DNA from: a virus
Virus record (IMG/VR): IMGVR_UViG_3300036859_001049
Span: 1 to 40,147 of that record
Length of the DNA stretch: 40,147 nucleotides
Strand: one strand, 5' to 3'
Shown here: piece after piece, positions 14,121-20,794 of the stretch
Position numbering within the stretch: position 1 is the first letter of the stretch
Layout: the number at the start of each line of letters is the position of its first letter
Translations under genes and position numbers: made by a program
The notes under the pieces: model-generated
What the model was told of the DNA's origin: nothing
The model's database searches: none
What the model saw: only the letters and a program-made list of their open reading frames with translations

Positions 14121-15205
14121 CCTCCACCCCCGGCAGGGCGCCGGACCGCGTCGTGAAGGACGTCGTCTCACGGAAGGGGTCTGTCTACTCGCCGGTCGAG
14201 CGCTTCGTCGCGTGGACGATCGCCGACCACATCAACCTCGAGCTCGGGTACGCCTGGCCGTCGATCGCGCGCCTGGTCGACCACACGGGCTTCTCCGAGA
14301 GGGCCGTCAGGAACGCCGTGCGTGCCCTCACGAGCGGCCCGCGCGCGCTGTTCGACCGTGAGGAGCCACCCCCGGGCGGCTGGCGCGACGGACGGGCAGG
14401 GCGCGAGCGTGGAGGCCGCGACGGCAGCTCGCGCTACCGCGTCCGCAGGGCCGTCCTTGAGGGGCACCACGTGCCCCCCATTGAGGGGCATCAGGTGCCC
14501 CCCATGGACGCGATGAGGGGCACCACGTGCAGTGATGAGGGGCACCAGGTGCCGGGATGGGGGGCACCAGGTGCCTACTACAGTCCGAATAGAACTTCCG
14601 AGAGAACGTCCGATACACACCCCCCTACCCCCGCTCACGAGCGGGGGCGCCCTCTCCCGAGCGCGAGCCAGCTGGTCTGGCAGCGATGGCTCGAGGCCCA
14701 GCAGATCGGCGCCGGCGGCCTGGCCGACAAGCGCTGGCGGAAGTGGTGCGGCGACCAGCTGCGGACACGCGGCATCGCCGCCGGCGAGCAGCTCGTCCGA
14801 CAGCGCATCGCGCGCGACGCCGAGGAGCGCCGCCAGGCGGCCGCGGAGGACGAGCAGCTCGCGGAGGTCCACGCGGCCGCGCGGGAGCTGCTGGCGCAGG
14901 CGCAGCGCGAGGGCCAGCCTCCGGGCGAGCTGTGGACACGGTTCATCGCCGCGGTCGAGGCGCGTGTAAACGAGCACGCCTTCGGCACCTGGTTCCGCTT
15001 CCTGGCGCCCGTAGCGCTCCTGCGCGGCGGCGCCGGCGAGCGTCTGATCGTGGCCACACCGAGCGCGCAGCACCGCGGCTGGATCGAACGGAACTACCGG
15101 GCCCAGGTCAGGGACGCGCTGCGCGACATCGGCCGCGATGACCTGGAGCTCGAGCTGCTCGTCGATCCCGCGCACGCGCCGCCTGGCGCATCGAGGGCCG
15201 GGTGA
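14117..15205 (+). CDS. Replication initiator: winged-helix plus DnaA-N-like domain
   Basis: 362 residues. Residues 20-75 are a winged helix of the HTH_36 type found in phage replication proteins (FVAWTIADHINLELGYAWPS, then GFSERAVRNAVRAL). About 275-355 resembles DnaA domain I (LWTRFIAAVEARV, FGTWFRFLAPV, LIVATPSAQHRGWIERNY), which in DnaA recruits helicase and other partners. The linker (114-153) is low-complexity because its DNA is five iterons. By analogy with lambda O, the protein would bind the iterons in its own gene and load the host helicase through the DnaA-N-like part. No phage helicase loader is seen nearby. Confidence 0.8.
   Translation: MTSTPGRAPDRVVKDVVSRKGSVYSPVERFVAWTIADHINLELGYAWPSIARLVDHTGFSERAVRNAVRALTSGPRALFDREEPPPGGWRDGRAGRERGGRDGSSRYRVRRAVLEGHHVPPIEGHQVPPMDAMRGTTCSDEGHQVPGWGAPGAYYSPNRTSERTSDTHPPTPAHERGRPLPSASQLVWQRWLEAQQIGAGGLADKRWRKWCGDQLRTRGIAAGEQLVRQRIARDAEERRQAAAEDEQLAEVHAAARELLAQAQREGQPPGELWTRFIAAVEARVNEHAFGTWFRFLAPVALLRGGAGERLIVATPSAQHRGWIERNYRAQVRDALRDIGRDDLELELLVDPAHAPPGASRAG
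14458..14574. repeat. Five 17-bp iterons, probable replication origin
   Basis: Copies at 14458-14474, 14482-14498, 14514-14530, 14536-14552 and 14558-14574, all on the same strand, consensus TGRGGGGCAYCASGTGC. Starts are 24, 32, 22 and 22 bp apart. Each contains a partly palindromic core (GCACCASGTGC). They lie within the initiator gene linker, as the origin does in lambda O. Other regions of the gene show no such repeats. Confidence 0.8.
14575..14627. other. Low-GC segment next to iterons, candidate unwinding element
   Basis: Starts CTACTACAGTCCGAATAGAAC; 14576-14621 is roughly half A+T, clearly lower in GC than the surrounding sequence. Its position directly beside the iterons is where an origin unwinds. 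By eye only. Confidence 0.5.
14628..14647. other. Hairpin beside the candidate origin
   Basis: CCCCCGCT (14628-14635), loop CACG, AGCGGGGG (14640-14647): 8 perfect pairs. It may mark a single-strand initiation site or simply limit unwinding. Occurs within the initiator coding sequence. Confidence 0.45.
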
Positions 15206-15510
15206 GGCCCGAGGACCTGCCGGGCCCGTGGGAGACGCCAGGCGAGCAGCGACGCGAGGAGGTGGTCGGTGAAGAGCGGCGGCAGACGCAGACCAAAGGC
15301 GAGGTGCCGAAACGGAAGCCGGGCGAGACGGGCCTCGCGTTCGTGCGGCGGCTCGCGCAGGAATGGCACGGGCTGGAAGTCCCGCCCGAGGACCCGCCGC
15401 CACCACCGCCGGGCAAGCTGAGGGTGCCGCGCAAGGTGCGCCCCTTCGAGGAGCGGATCGAGGACATCTACCGCGGCGCGCGCGACCGCGAGCCGGGTGA
15501 GGAGGGCTGA
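15202..15510 (+). CDS. Early-region hypothetical protein
   Basis: 102 residues, GTG 15202 overlapping the initiator stop. Charged, with a Pro run (PPEDPPPPPP) between two helical parts (GLAFVRRLAQEWHGL and RPFEERIEDIYRGARD). No domain recognised. Its coupling to the initiator gene suggests a replication accessory role, but this is only position. Ends in TGATG with the next gene. Confidence 0.55.
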   Translation: MRPEDLPGPWETPGEQRREEVVGEERRQTQTKGEVPKRKPGETGLAFVRRLAQEWHGLEVPPEDPPPPPPGKLRVPRKVRPFEERIEDIYRGARDREPGEEG

Positions 15511-15791
15511 TGAAGGTGTACCGGATCGACTACAGCGACGGAAACGTGAGCGACTGGTTCGTCGCGGATAGCCCCCAAGCCGCCGAGGAGGCCTTCAAGA
15601 AACACCAGGTCGAGACGATCGGCTACGAGCTCGACGATCCGGAGATCAAGGTCAACCGCGTCGTGGAGCTGGCTGACGATGCGCCCCTGACGATGCACGA
15701 CGACGGTGGCTCGCCCGAGACGAGGACCTGCGGGGAGTGGGCCGCGGCCGCGACGCCCGAAGGCGCGTTCCTGGGCAGCTCGGAGTGGTGA
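15510..15791 (+). CDS. Early-region small protein
   Basis: 93 residues, ATG 15510. MKVYRIDYSDGNVSDWFVAD then SPQAAEEAFKKHQVETIGYE looks like a beta-hairpin plus helix plus strand unit, a small alpha/beta fold common in phage early proteins. Acidic C-terminus. Unknown function; lies just before the RusA gene. Confidence 0.55.
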   Translation: MKVYRIDYSDGNVSDWFVADSPQAAEEAFKKHQVETIGYELDDPEIKVNRVVELADDAPLTMHDDGGSPETRTCGEWAAAATPEGAFLGSSEW

Positions 15792-15792
15792 C

Positions 15793-16182
15793 GTGGAGTT
15801 CGTGATCGATGGCGATCCGATCGGCGCGCCGCGCATGACTCGCGCGGACGCCTGGCGCAAGCGGCCGTGCGTCGTCGCCTATCACGCATGGTGCGACCTC
15901 GCGCGCCGCTCTGCGGGCACGCTGTTCCTCTTCGGCCGCCGGCGCGAGGCTCCGCTGGTGGTTGTGGCCACGGGCTACTTCACGTTCCCCGACAGCTACG
16001 GGAAGCGGAAGCGGCTGGAGCTCGCCGGCCAGCCGCACCGGGTCAAGCCCGACCCCGACAACGTCGGCAAGGCGCTGCTCGACGCCCTCTTCACGCAGGA
16101 CCAGCAGGTCGCCGACCTGGTGGTGCGGAAGCGATGGGACGACGGCAACGGCGCGCGCCTGCACGTGGTGCTGGAGTACTGA
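15793..16182 (+). CDS. rusA: RusA-like Holliday junction resolvase
   Basis: 129 residues from GTG 15793. The frame is open upstream but overlaps the previous gene. Family markers are clear: VIDGDPIGAPRMTR at the start (GxPxxxxRxR type), KPDPDNVGKALLDAL at 85-99 and QDQQVADLVVRKRW after it. Asp residues 86, 88 and 103 would hold the catalytic metal. It resolves four-way junctions in replicating or recombining phage DNA, preparing concatemers for terminase. Length is usual for the family. Confidence 0.9.
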   Translation: MEFVIDGDPIGAPRMTRADAWRKRPCVVAYHAWCDLARRSAGTLFLFGRRREAPLVVVATGYFTFPDSYGKRKRLELAGQPHRVKPDPDNVGKALLDALFTQDQQVADLVVRKRWDDGNGARLHVVLEY

Positions 16183-16392
16183 ATGGTGATCGTGCTGGAC
16201 GAGTACTACCCGCCCATCGAGGACGATCCCTTCGAGTGCAGCATGTTCGGCTGCGACGAGACCGCCGTGTTCTTGGTGGCGGGCTGGTCCTGCGGCGACG
16301 GCTGCGACCACATGCACAGAGTTCCAGCCCCGATGTGCGACGGTCACGCGCGCGCCGCCGGTCGCGAGATCGTCGGGACCACAGGAGACTGA
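16183..16392 (+). CDS. Small Cys/His-rich protein
   Basis: 69 residues, ATG 16183 directly after the RusA stop. CSMFGCDETAVFLVAGWSCG, then CDHMH and MCDGHARAAG: Cys and His spaced as in small B-box or zinc-finger-like units. Unknown function. Confidence 0.5.
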   Translation: MVIVLDEYYPPIEDDPFECSMFGCDETAVFLVAGWSCGDGCDHMHRVPAPMCDGHARAAGREIVGTTGD

Positions 16393-16393
16393 C

Positions 16394-16597
16394 ATGTCAG
16401 ACGCCTGGGACGAGCTGCGCGAGGAGCTGGGCCAGCGCGCGGGCGCCGAGTTCCTTCAGCGTTTACGCGCGACCGATAGCGGCGAGGTGTCGCTCCATGC
16501 GCAGCGGAGACGCTTCAAGACGGTCGCGAAGTGGGTCGAGCCGCCACCGATCATTGACGACGGGCCAGGGCCAGGCGCACAATCCGATCGTTCGTAA
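16394..16597 (+). CDS. Last small gene of the early operon
   Basis: 67 residues, ATG 16394 with AGGAGA upstream. MSDAWDELREELGQRAGAEF is a helix; the remainder is charged with a Pro/Gly end. Unknown. After its stop there is a 99-bp gap before the lysis genes with a start-codon hairpin. Confidence 0.5.
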   Translation: MSDAWDELREELGQRAGAEFLQRLRATDSGEVSLHAQRRRFKTVAKWVEPPPIIDDGPGPGAQSDRS

Positions 16598-16672
16598 GGC
16601 CCTGGGACGCCTGAGCACAGGCAGGGCCACCCGCAGAGGGAAACGCCGGGCCATCCGTCTCCCACGGCCCCC

Positions 16673-16702
16673 CGGCACTCGGAACGGAGTTCCAGAGTGC
16701 CG
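16673..16702 (+). promoter_or_regulatory. Hairpin over the ribosome site and start codon of the lysis enzyme gene
   Basis: CGGCACTC (16673-16680) pairs with GAGTGCCG (16695-16702); above it GGAAC (16681-16685) pairs with GTTCC (16689-16693), loop GGA, one bulged A. The GTG start at 16697 and the only ribosome-site-like GGAG (16686-16689) are both inside. Translation of the lysis enzyme would be low until the structure opens. It could also serve as a terminator of the early operon. Confidence 0.6.
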
Positions 16703-17293
16703 CCCTCTGCCACGTATCCCATCGACACCAACCTCCGTCGCCTGATCGACGCCGCCGCGCTGCAGGCCGGCCTGCCCAGCTGGCCGCGCGCGGGAAAGAC
16801 GTTCGCTCCCGGTGAGCTGCTCGAGGCCATCGTCCTCACCGAGTCCTCGGGCAACGCCCGGGCCCGCCGCTACGAGCCGCACCAGGACCGCCGCGACCGC
16901 CGCGACGCGCCGCAGGACCCCGACACGGCCGACCGCGACGACGGTGAGTTCGAGGACGACGCCTCGTACGGGCTCATGCAGGTCATGGGCTACAACGTGC
17001 GCGTCCTCTGCGGCGTGCCGCCCCGCACGTCCATGCGGTTCGGCTGGCTGTACCTGCCCATCACGAACATCGCCTTCGGCCTGCGCATCCTGCTCGGCGA
17101 GCTGTCCGCCGTGCGCGACGAAGTGGCCACGGGCAAGACGGCGCCGGGCCGCGACGTCGATCGCGCGCTCGCCCGCTACAACGGCGGCCCCACGGGAGAC
17201 GACCTGGTCGGCGGCGCGTTCCGCCTGCAGGCGTACGTGGACAAGGTCGGGCGCAACGCGGCTCTCGCGCGCGCCAATCGCGAGGAGGTCTGA
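16697..17293 (+). CDS. Lytic transglycosylase-type endolysin
   Basis: 198 residues, GTG 16697. SLT-like fold: catalytic Glu49 in AIVLTESSGNARARR, SYGLMQVM at 90-97, and ALARYNGG at 157-164, all classic lysozyme-superfamily markers. It would cleave peptidoglycan glycan strands. An acidic/basic insert (62-88) separates the first two motifs. No signal peptide, so release needs a holin; candidates are at 19558 and 19112. First gene of the lysis cassette and directly followed by a lipoprotein gene. Confidence 0.88.
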   Translation: MPPSATYPIDTNLRRLIDAAALQAGLPSWPRAGKTFAPGELLEAIVLTESSGNARARRYEPHQDRRDRRDAPQDPDTADRDDGEFEDDASYGLMQVMGYNVRVLCGVPPRTSMRFGWLYLPITNIAFGLRILLGELSAVRDEVATGKTAPGRDVDRALARYNGGPTGDDLVGGAFRLQAYVDKVGRNAALARANREEV

Positions 17294-17294
17294 A

Positions 17295-17600
17295 GTGTTG
17301 AAGCTCTACGCCTGCGCGCTGGTCGCGCTCCTGTCGTTCACGGCCTGCGGTCCCGCCGAGGCGCCGCCGCAGGCGCAGGGCGTGCGCGACTCCGCGCCGC
17401 TCGAGGATCCGACGCCGGAGCCGTCGCCCACGGTGCTGCCGCCCACGAGCACGGTGCCCGGCCAGGACGACTGCCGTACGCAGGGCTGCCCCGAGGGCGA
17501 GTTCTGCAGCGAGCTGAAGCCCGACGTGTGGATGTGCTTCGGCTTCTCCTCGCCGTTCCCCGATCCCTGCGACCCCAAGGACCCGAAGAAGGAGGAGTGA
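17295..17600 (+). CDS. Lipoprotein 1 of the lysis cassette
   Basis: 101 residues from GTG 17295, with GGAGG 6 nt upstream. Signal sequence with lipobox ending FTAC; then a long Pro-rich spacer, then a Cys-rich end (CRTQGCPEGEFC...CFGF) resembling small disulfide modules of secreted proteins in high-GC Gram-negatives. Next to an endolysin gene a lipoprotein may act in outer-membrane disruption (spanin-like), but the length and Cys module are not typical of spanins. Ends with a TGATG overlap. Confidence 0.65.
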   Translation: MLKLYACALVALLSFTACGPAEAPPQAQGVRDSAPLEDPTPEPSPTVLPPTSTVPGQDDCRTQGCPEGEFCSELKPDVWMCFGFSSPFPDPCDPKDPKKEE

Positions 17601-17911
17601 TGAAGGTTCGCCGGCTGTTCCACCTGGTGGTCGCTCTCGCGATCGCCACGCTCAGCGCGGGCTGCTCCCTGGCCGTCGAGGGGAAGGCCCGCGCGTCGTT
17701 CCTCGCGCCCATGAATCGCGAGGTGAAGCAGTCGGCCGACAGCGCGATCGCGGAGGGGCAGATCGTCGGCGCCCTGATCGTCGAGGCCGGCGGCGAGCCG
17801 TTCCTGGCCGAGGCCTACCTGAAGGCCCGCGGCTACTCGGACAACCAGGTCGCCGAGCGCATCGCGATCGCGCGCGCTCGCGGCGCGGCCACGGTCGGCC
17901 GCAAGCAGTGA
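17600..17911 (+). CDS. Lipoprotein 2 of the lysis cassette
   Basis: 103 residues, ATG 17600, strong GGAGGAG upstream. Signal sequence with lipobox LSAGC. The mature part is about 80 residues of helix, with AEAYLKARGYSDNQVAERI near the end. It could span part of the periplasm as an outer-membrane lipoprotein. Role unproven; overlaps the next gene region by GTGA-type spacing. Confidence 0.65.
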   Translation: MKVRRLFHLVVALAIATLSAGCSLAVEGKARASFLAPMNREVKQSADSAIAEGQIVGALIVEAGGEPFLAEAYLKARGYSDNQVAERIAIARARGAATVGRKQ

Positions 17912-17922
17912 GGAGGATGTCC

Positions 17923-18435
17923 ATGCGCAAGCTGTCCCTGGTCCTGCTGGGCGCGATCGCGCTCGGCGGGTGCTTCAACGAGTCGAGCTGCTTCAGCCAG
18001 ACGCAGACCGGACCCACGGTCGTGGTGCCCACGCCCGCCCCGTCTCCGTCGACGTCGCCCTCGCCCGGCGTGTCCCCCTCGCCCGGCACGGGCGCGGGCT
18101 TCTGCCAGGTCCCGTCCGCCACCGTCGCGCGCGTCGGCATCCGCGTCACCGGGGGCACCCGGGCGAACGGCGCGCCGATCCCGGAGGACACGGTCAGCGG
18201 CTACCGGGTGGGCGACAAGCCGAACCTCGACTTCACGCCGAAGGACGCGGGCAACCAGCCCGTGCTCTGTCACTGGTCCCTGGAGGCGAAGGCCACGGGC
18301 AACTGCACCATGCGGAGCGGTGGCGCCTTCGACTTCACGCCGTCGCTCGAGTTCCTGGCGGGCGCTGGTACCTGCACGATCACCGGCACGGTGAACGGAG
18401 GCGCGGGCACGCTCGCGCTCGAGTCGCTGGGGTGA
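17923..18435 (+). CDS. Lipoprotein 3 of the lysis cassette
   Basis: 170 residues from ATG 17923, which has AGGAGG 6 nt upstream; the earlier in-frame GTG 17908 and ATG 17917 lie before or next to that site. Lipobox in LLGAIALGGC. A Pro/Ser spacer (about 35-60) precedes a beta-rich C-terminal domain (CHWSLEAKATGNC, SGGAFDFTP, CTITGTVNGGAG), like an Ig-type module. Perhaps surface exposed on the lysogen. Overlaps the next gene by GTGA. Confidence 0.65.
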   Translation: MRKLSLVLLGAIALGGCFNESSCFSQTQTGPTVVVPTPAPSPSTSPSPGVSPSPGTGAGFCQVPSATVARVGIRVTGGTRANGAPIPEDTVSGYRVGDKPNLDFTPKDAGNQPVLCHWSLEAKATGNCTMRSGGAFDFTPSLEFLAGAGTCTITGTVNGGAGTLALESLG

Positions 18436-19115
18436 AGTACTCCACCTGGCTGTCGGCGCTCCTCGTCCTCCTGCTGCTGCCGCTCGCGGCCGCGGCGGAC
18501 GAGGACGCCGGCGTACAGACGCAGCTGCTGACCGGATCGGAGACGGTCTTCAGCGGCGACACCGCGCCCGGCCTTCGCCCCACGGCGACCATCGGCGTTC
18601 GCGCGCCGATCGTCCTGGGGGAGAAGGCCGTCGCGCGTTTGCACGCACGCCTCCGCCTGATCGGCCTGCCCGGCGCGTCGGTGAACGTCCGGGACGTCGA
18701 AACGGTGAAGGCGGCCGACCTGCAGCTGGGCGGCTTCGCCCAGGTCGGCAAGCTGAAGGGCGTGTCCACCGGCGTCGGCTGCGTGTGGGGCTTCAGCACC
18801 ATCTGGCCACAGGCCGAGGACCTGCAGGCCGCGAACCGCTACCCGCGGCACTACGGCTGCGGCGTGCGAGGCGAGAAGGCGCGCGGCCCCTGGCTCAGCG
18901 TCGTCTACGGTCGCCACCAGGCGGCAGGGCCGCGCGGCTGGGGCCAGGTGATCGTCGCCGGCGAGGTCCCGCTCAAGCTGACCCACGACGTGCTGGTGCT
19001 GGGCGGGGAGACGGTCCTCTCGGTGGGCTCGCCAGCGTCGGCCCCGCTGCAGCGCGATATCTGGCGCCTGCAGGCGGCCGTCGACGCGTTCGCGATCGCG
19101 GAGCTCTTCAGGTGA
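18432..19115 (+). CDS. Exported protein, possibly outer-membrane beta structure
   Basis: 227 residues from GTG 18432. Signal peptide 1-22 ending AAAADEDA. The mature part alternates beta-like segments (VARLHARLRLIGLPG, LQLGGFAQVGK, GPWLSVVYGRH, WGQVIVAGEVPLKL), which suggests beta strands, perhaps a small barrel. No family recognised. It sits inside the lysis cassette between lipoprotein 3 and two membrane proteins. Could belong to lysis or alter the host surface. Confidence 0.6.
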   Translation: MKYSTWLSALLVLLLLPLAAAADEDAGVQTQLLTGSETVFSGDTAPGLRPTATIGVRAPIVLGEKAVARLHARLRLIGLPGASVNVRDVETVKAADLQLGGFAQVGKLKGVSTGVGCVWGFSTIWPQAEDLQAANRYPRHYGCGVRGEKARGPWLSVVYGRHQAAGPRGWGQVIVAGEVPLKLTHDVLVLGGETVLSVGSPASAPLQRDIWRLQAAVDAFAIAELFR

Positions 19116-19561
19116 CGCCCGAGCAGTTCGCGGCACTCCCGTTCGCCTGGCAGCTCGCCCTGGGCGGCGTGGCCGTGGGCGGTGGCCTCTACGGGATCTT
19201 CAAGGCGGTCAAGGAAGGCGCGAAGCAGGGCAACAAGGTCGTTGTGGCCAAGACGGACGAGCAGACCACGCTGCTGAACGCGATGGCGGCCGAGCAGATC
19301 CTCCAGCGGAAGGACCTGCGCGAGATCAAGGTTTCGACCGGCAACCTCGCGCACAAGGTGGGCGTCCTGACGGGCACCACCGCCTCGCTCACGGACGGGC
19401 AGCGCGCGCTGCAGGACACCGTCCAGGGGCTGGCCCTGGCCCACGTGCAGCTCGACGCCATCGTCCACAAGCGCGAGGTGGACGAGGAGCGGCTGCGCGC
19501 CCTCACCGCCAAGCTGACGCCGGCGCCGCCGGCGTCGTCCCGCACAGGAGGAGACCAGTGA
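19112..19561 (+). CDS. Membrane-anchored coiled-coil protein (lysis cassette)
   Basis: 149 residues from GTG 19112. One hydrophobic segment at 11-30 (FAWQLALGGVAVGGGLYGIF), then a long charged helix with heptad-like spacing to the end. Topology resembles inner-membrane spanin subunits or Rz-type proteins (anchor plus periplasmic coil), and an Rz/Rz1-like pairing with one of the upstream lipoproteins is possible. Overlaps the next gene by GTGA. Confidence 0.55.
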   Translation: MTPEQFAALPFAWQLALGGVAVGGGLYGIFKAVKEGAKQGNKVVVAKTDEQTTLLNAMAAEQILQRKDLREIKVSTGNLAHKVGVLTGTTASLTDGQRALQDTVQGLALAHVQLDAIVHKREVDEERLRALTAKLTPAPPASSRTGGDQ

Positions 19562-19776
19562 GCCGTCTGGCCAGCCCGCGCCTGTGGCTGCAGGGCCTCG
19601 TCAGCGCCGTCCTCGTCGGTGCCGGAACCGCAGGAGCGGAGGCCCTCGCGACGGGCACCGTTCACTGGCGCGTGGTCGGCGCGGCCGCCCTCATCGGGGC
19701 TGTGCGCGCTGGCTTCCTGCACATGAAGGAGAAGCCCCTGCCTCGTGGATACGTGCGACTGCGGCGAGGTCGGTAG
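19558..19776 (+). CDS. Putative holin
   Basis: 72 residues, GTG 19558. Two hydrophobic segments (about 12-30 and 38-54) separated by a short turn, with a basic C-terminus (PRGYVRLRRGR). Size, two-helix topology, charge and place at the end of the lysis cassette all fit a class II holin. Sequence alone cannot prove it. Confidence 0.55.
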   Translation: MSRLASPRLWLQGLVSAVLVGAGTAGAEALATGTVHWRVVGAAALIGAVRAGFLHMKEKPLPRGYVRLRRGR

Positions 19777-20245
19777 GTCCACCGTGCGCGCCCGCAGCAT
19801 CTGCCGCCACGCTGGCTGTCCGCACGTGGCGCCCTGCCCTGTCCACCCTCCCATGGCCAGCGCGCGCCTGCCTGGGGCGAGCAGGACGCCCTGGCAGCGG
19901 CCCAGCATGAGGCAGCGCTACGGCTCGGGCTGGGAGAAGACGCGCGCGCGTGTCCTCTCCGAGGAGGCGAGGTGCGCCGAGTGCGGCAGCCCCTTCAATC
20001 CCACGGTCGACCACATTGTGCCCCTCGCTGAGGGCGGGACGCATGACCGCCGCAACCTGCGCCGCCTGTGCGCCGACTGTCAGAAGCGCAAGGCGTCGGC
20101 CGAAGGCCATCGCGCGCGCGCGCGACGCCGGCGGAGCCAATTTTCCGGATCCGGTATACCGGTCCCCCCCCTCTCCGTACCCGCGCGGGCCGTGCCGGAT
20201 TTTTTCGTGTACGGGTCTGGTGGATCCGTACGGGTCTGGCGGTAG
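19745..20245 (+). CDS. HNH endonuclease next to terminase
   Basis: 166 residues from GTG 19745; the core starts near residue 55. RYGSGWEKTRARVLSEEARC, CAECGSPF, VDHIVPLAEGG, RNLRRLCADCQKRK: a standard HNH_1 nuclease with two CxxC zinc pairs. Phage HNH proteins beside terminase aid cos cleavage and packaging. The last 35 residues use rare-looking codons and lie over the repeat-rich segment 20140-20245, so the true protein may end functionally earlier. It starts inside the end of the putative holin gene. Confidence 0.85.
   Translation: MDTCDCGEVGRSTVRARSICRHAGCPHVAPCPVHPPMASARLPGASRTPWQRPSMRQRYGSGWEKTRARVLSEEARCAECGSPFNPTVDHIVPLAEGGTHDRRNLRRLCADCQKRKASAEGHRARARRRRSQFSGSGIPVPPLSVPARAVPDFFVYGSGGSVRVWR
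20140..20245. repeat. Repeat-rich, lower-GC segment before terminase: cos/pac candidate
   Basis: Contains the perfect palindrome CCGGTATACCGG (20151-20162), a run of six T (20200-20205), and a direct repeat GTACGGGTCTGGYGG at 20209-20223 and 20228-20242 (14 of 15 identical, 19 bp apart). Composition and codon use differ from neighbours. Packaging sites commonly lie near the small terminase gene, so this is the best candidate in the window. Confidence 0.4.
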
Positions 20246-20248
20246 GTA

Positions 20249-20794
20249 GTGGCCGGCATCGGGCCGCCGCCCAAGCCGCCGTCGATGCGGCGCCGCCGGA
20301 ACAAGGTCGCCGGCGCCACCACGCTCGAGCCGCAAGGCCCGTCCGGGCCGCCGCCGCCGCTGCCCTCGCGCGGTTGCCCTTCGTGCAACGGCACGGGTCG
20401 GCTGTCGGAGAAGAAGGGCTGCCCGTCGTGCGGCGGCACTGGCGCCCAGCCCTGGCACGCGATGGTCGAGGCCTGGTGGACCGACGTGTGGGCCTCGCCG
20501 ATGGCGCATGAGTACGTCGAGAGCGACAAGCACGGGCTCTACTTGCTGGCCGAGCTGCATGACCAGTTCTGGCGCACGGGCGAGCGCGAGATCGCGGGCG
20601 AGATCCGCCTCCAGGAGCAGCGCTTCGGGCTGTCGCCGATGGACCGTCGCCGCCTGCAGTGGCAGGTCGCGACGACGGAGGAGCGCCTGCGCAAGGGCAC
20701 GCAGCCGCCGGCGCCGCGCGCCGCGGTACAGCCGCCGCGCGCGAAGGACCCGCGCCGCGCCCTGGCGCTCGTGCCCGGAGGCAAGCGCGCGTGA
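20249..20794 (+). CDS. terS: Terminase small subunit with DnaJ-like zinc motif
   Basis: 181 residues. IGPPPKPPSMRRRRNK at the start and EWW/WASPMAHEYVESDKHGL, then IRLQEQRFGLSPMDRRRLQW, are the pattern of small terminases of siphophages. Unusually, residues 43-65 insert CPSCNGTG and CPSCGGTG, the CxxCxGxG repeats of DnaJ zinc fingers. This may add a zinc-binding DNA or protein contact. The stop overlaps the large-subunit start (GTGA). Confidence 0.82.
   Translation: MAGIGPPPKPPSMRRRRNKVAGATTLEPQGPSGPPPPLPSRGCPSCNGTGRLSEKKGCPSCGGTGAQPWHAMVEAWWTDVWASPMAHEYVESDKHGLYLLAELHDQFWRTGEREIAGEIRLQEQRFGLSPMDRRRLQWQVATTEERLRKGTQPPAPRAAVQPPRAKDPRRALALVPGGKRA

Noticed and set aside
14458-14574. CRISPR-like array
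   Set aside because: Repeats are 17 bp with only 5-15 bp between them, imperfect and inside a coding frame; iterons fit, a CRISPR does not. No cas genes are present.
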